Assembly: GCA_963693305.1 (NCBI GenBank)
Contig: OY855914.1
Span: 25,519,472-25,583,471 of the forward strand
Source: Meandrina meandrites
Taxonomy: Eukaryota; Cnidaria; Anthozoa; Scleractinia; Meandrinidae
DNA: 64,000 nucleotides
Direction of reading: 5' to 3'
Part shown: in pieces, positions 41,551 to 64,000 of the stretch
Position numbering within the stretch: position 1 is the stretch's first letter
Layout: every line of letters starts with the position of its first letter
The notes under the pieces: generated by a model
Databases searched by the model: none
Told to the model about the DNA's origin: nothing
The model's input: the letters and a program-made list of their open reading frames with translations, nothing else
Translations under genes and position numbers: made by a program

Positions 41551-42485
41551 AGTGATAGACTATAGAGCCTTTTGTTTGTTTTGTTTTGTTTTGTTGACCT
41601 GGTGATAGTGCTATTGGAAGGGTCTTATTGTGCACATTATCTGTCCAGAATTTATCACAAATTATTCAATTTATTTCAGTAATTTGTGAACAAAACAACT
41701 TCAGGCAGTACAAGTTGAAGTAGACATTGCAGATCAAACCTCCATCCACTAAAACTAGCGCAATCCCTGGAAATCACTTTATGAAATTGATTTTACCCTA
41801 TCCCCTTTTCATGATTTACCACATACTGGCTTGACTAAAATGTTCCAGAAGTTCTCGAACTTTGCAAATTAAATTGATGTCATCCACATATTTATTGTAT
41901 ATTCCTGCCCTGACGACCTTGACACATGCTATAAATATTCATACCACAGAAATAGCCCTTTGTACACTTTAAACTAATTTTCCTAACTTTCAAAAATGAC
42001 TGAATTATGAAGTCTAACTTACTTAGCCAAATAAGTGGAGATTGTATTAACTTAATATCGCTTTGCGCTAGCTGCGACGCTTACTTCGGAAAGAAAAATA
42101 TCTTTATTAGATAAATTACCGCACATTGTGATCTTTGCAAATATTTATATAAACCATGACACAATGTCGCTAGCAAGTTAATTTAGAGACGGTTTTTTTT
42201 ACAGTTTTAAACAAAGTTGAATAAATCCGTGGTTGAACAAGATTGTTAAAATAAATGCGTGATCAATGCAAAAATTATAGAAGGGACAAAAAGGATTTAA
42301 AAGGTCACAAAACGCTTGGCAAGAAGAATGGCAGGATAATAAAGTTCTTCCGACTCAATAAATTATTCACTACGAACCTACGTGCGTCTCTAGAACGTGT
42401 TGTTTAACAAACAGAAGTCACTGGAAAGGTTAGCTTGTTAAATTCATTAATCCCTGGCATTTGGTTCAAACGCCACACTGTTTAG
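41551..42485. other. Upstream flank of gene B
   Basis: AT-rich and without recognised repeats or exons. The gene B promoter and 5' UTR should lie here. I see no TATA box that I can place with confidence. Confidence 0.4.

Positions 42486-64000
<21,515 letters not shown>

Overview
This window is animal nuclear DNA. It is AT-rich, its genes have many introns, and it carries many short hairpin transposons, SINEs and microsatellites. The gene content (TSP1 repeats, EGF, F5/8C discoidin, uromodulin-type D8C, PLAT, LamG and fucolectin-type modules, nearly all on phase-1 exons) points to a cnidarian. An anthozoan, probably a stony coral, fits best; this is inferred from architecture and repeat style, not from a database match.

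Two large secreted or matrix-protein genes lie head to head. Gene A (minus strand, coding 32240 down to 2276) can be read through 31 coding exons with every reading phase consistent. It gives a predicted 2,304-residue protein: signal peptide, Tyr/Pro-rich segment, two duplicated short exons, LamG-like domain, PLAT domain, five TSP1 repeats, about 1,180 residues I cannot assign to any family, a ricin-type beta-trefoil lectin domain, a fucolectin-like F5/8C domain and a short tail. Gene B (plus strand, from 42486 and running off the right edge) encodes a signal peptide, a D8C domain, a short follistatin-like Cys segment next to a (GAY)n tract, then (EGF-EGF-F5/8C) twice, eight more EGF domains and a TSP1 repeat.

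Layout: 1-2044 is a possible 3' UTR of an upstream plus-strand gene plus a small MITE. 2045-32282 is gene A, with introns holding SINEs, TTAA-flanked MITEs, a nested Mutator-like element with a 9-bp target duplication, long (TA)n tracts and long palindromes with hammerhead-ribozyme-like cores. 32283-42485 is an intergenic region of roughly 10 kb, mostly foldback elements. It includes a TIR-bounded unit carrying three tandem tRNA-Thr(GGT)-like copies. 42486-64000 is gene B.

Both genes look like exon-shuffled extracellular adhesion or matrix proteins. The divergent arrangement and shared domain types suggest a locus for matrix proteins, possibly skeletal or mesogleal, but that role is inferred. 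The least explained items are the unassigned block of gene A, the optional poly-Asp exon extension of gene B, the tRNA-carrying element, and the ribozyme-like hairpins.
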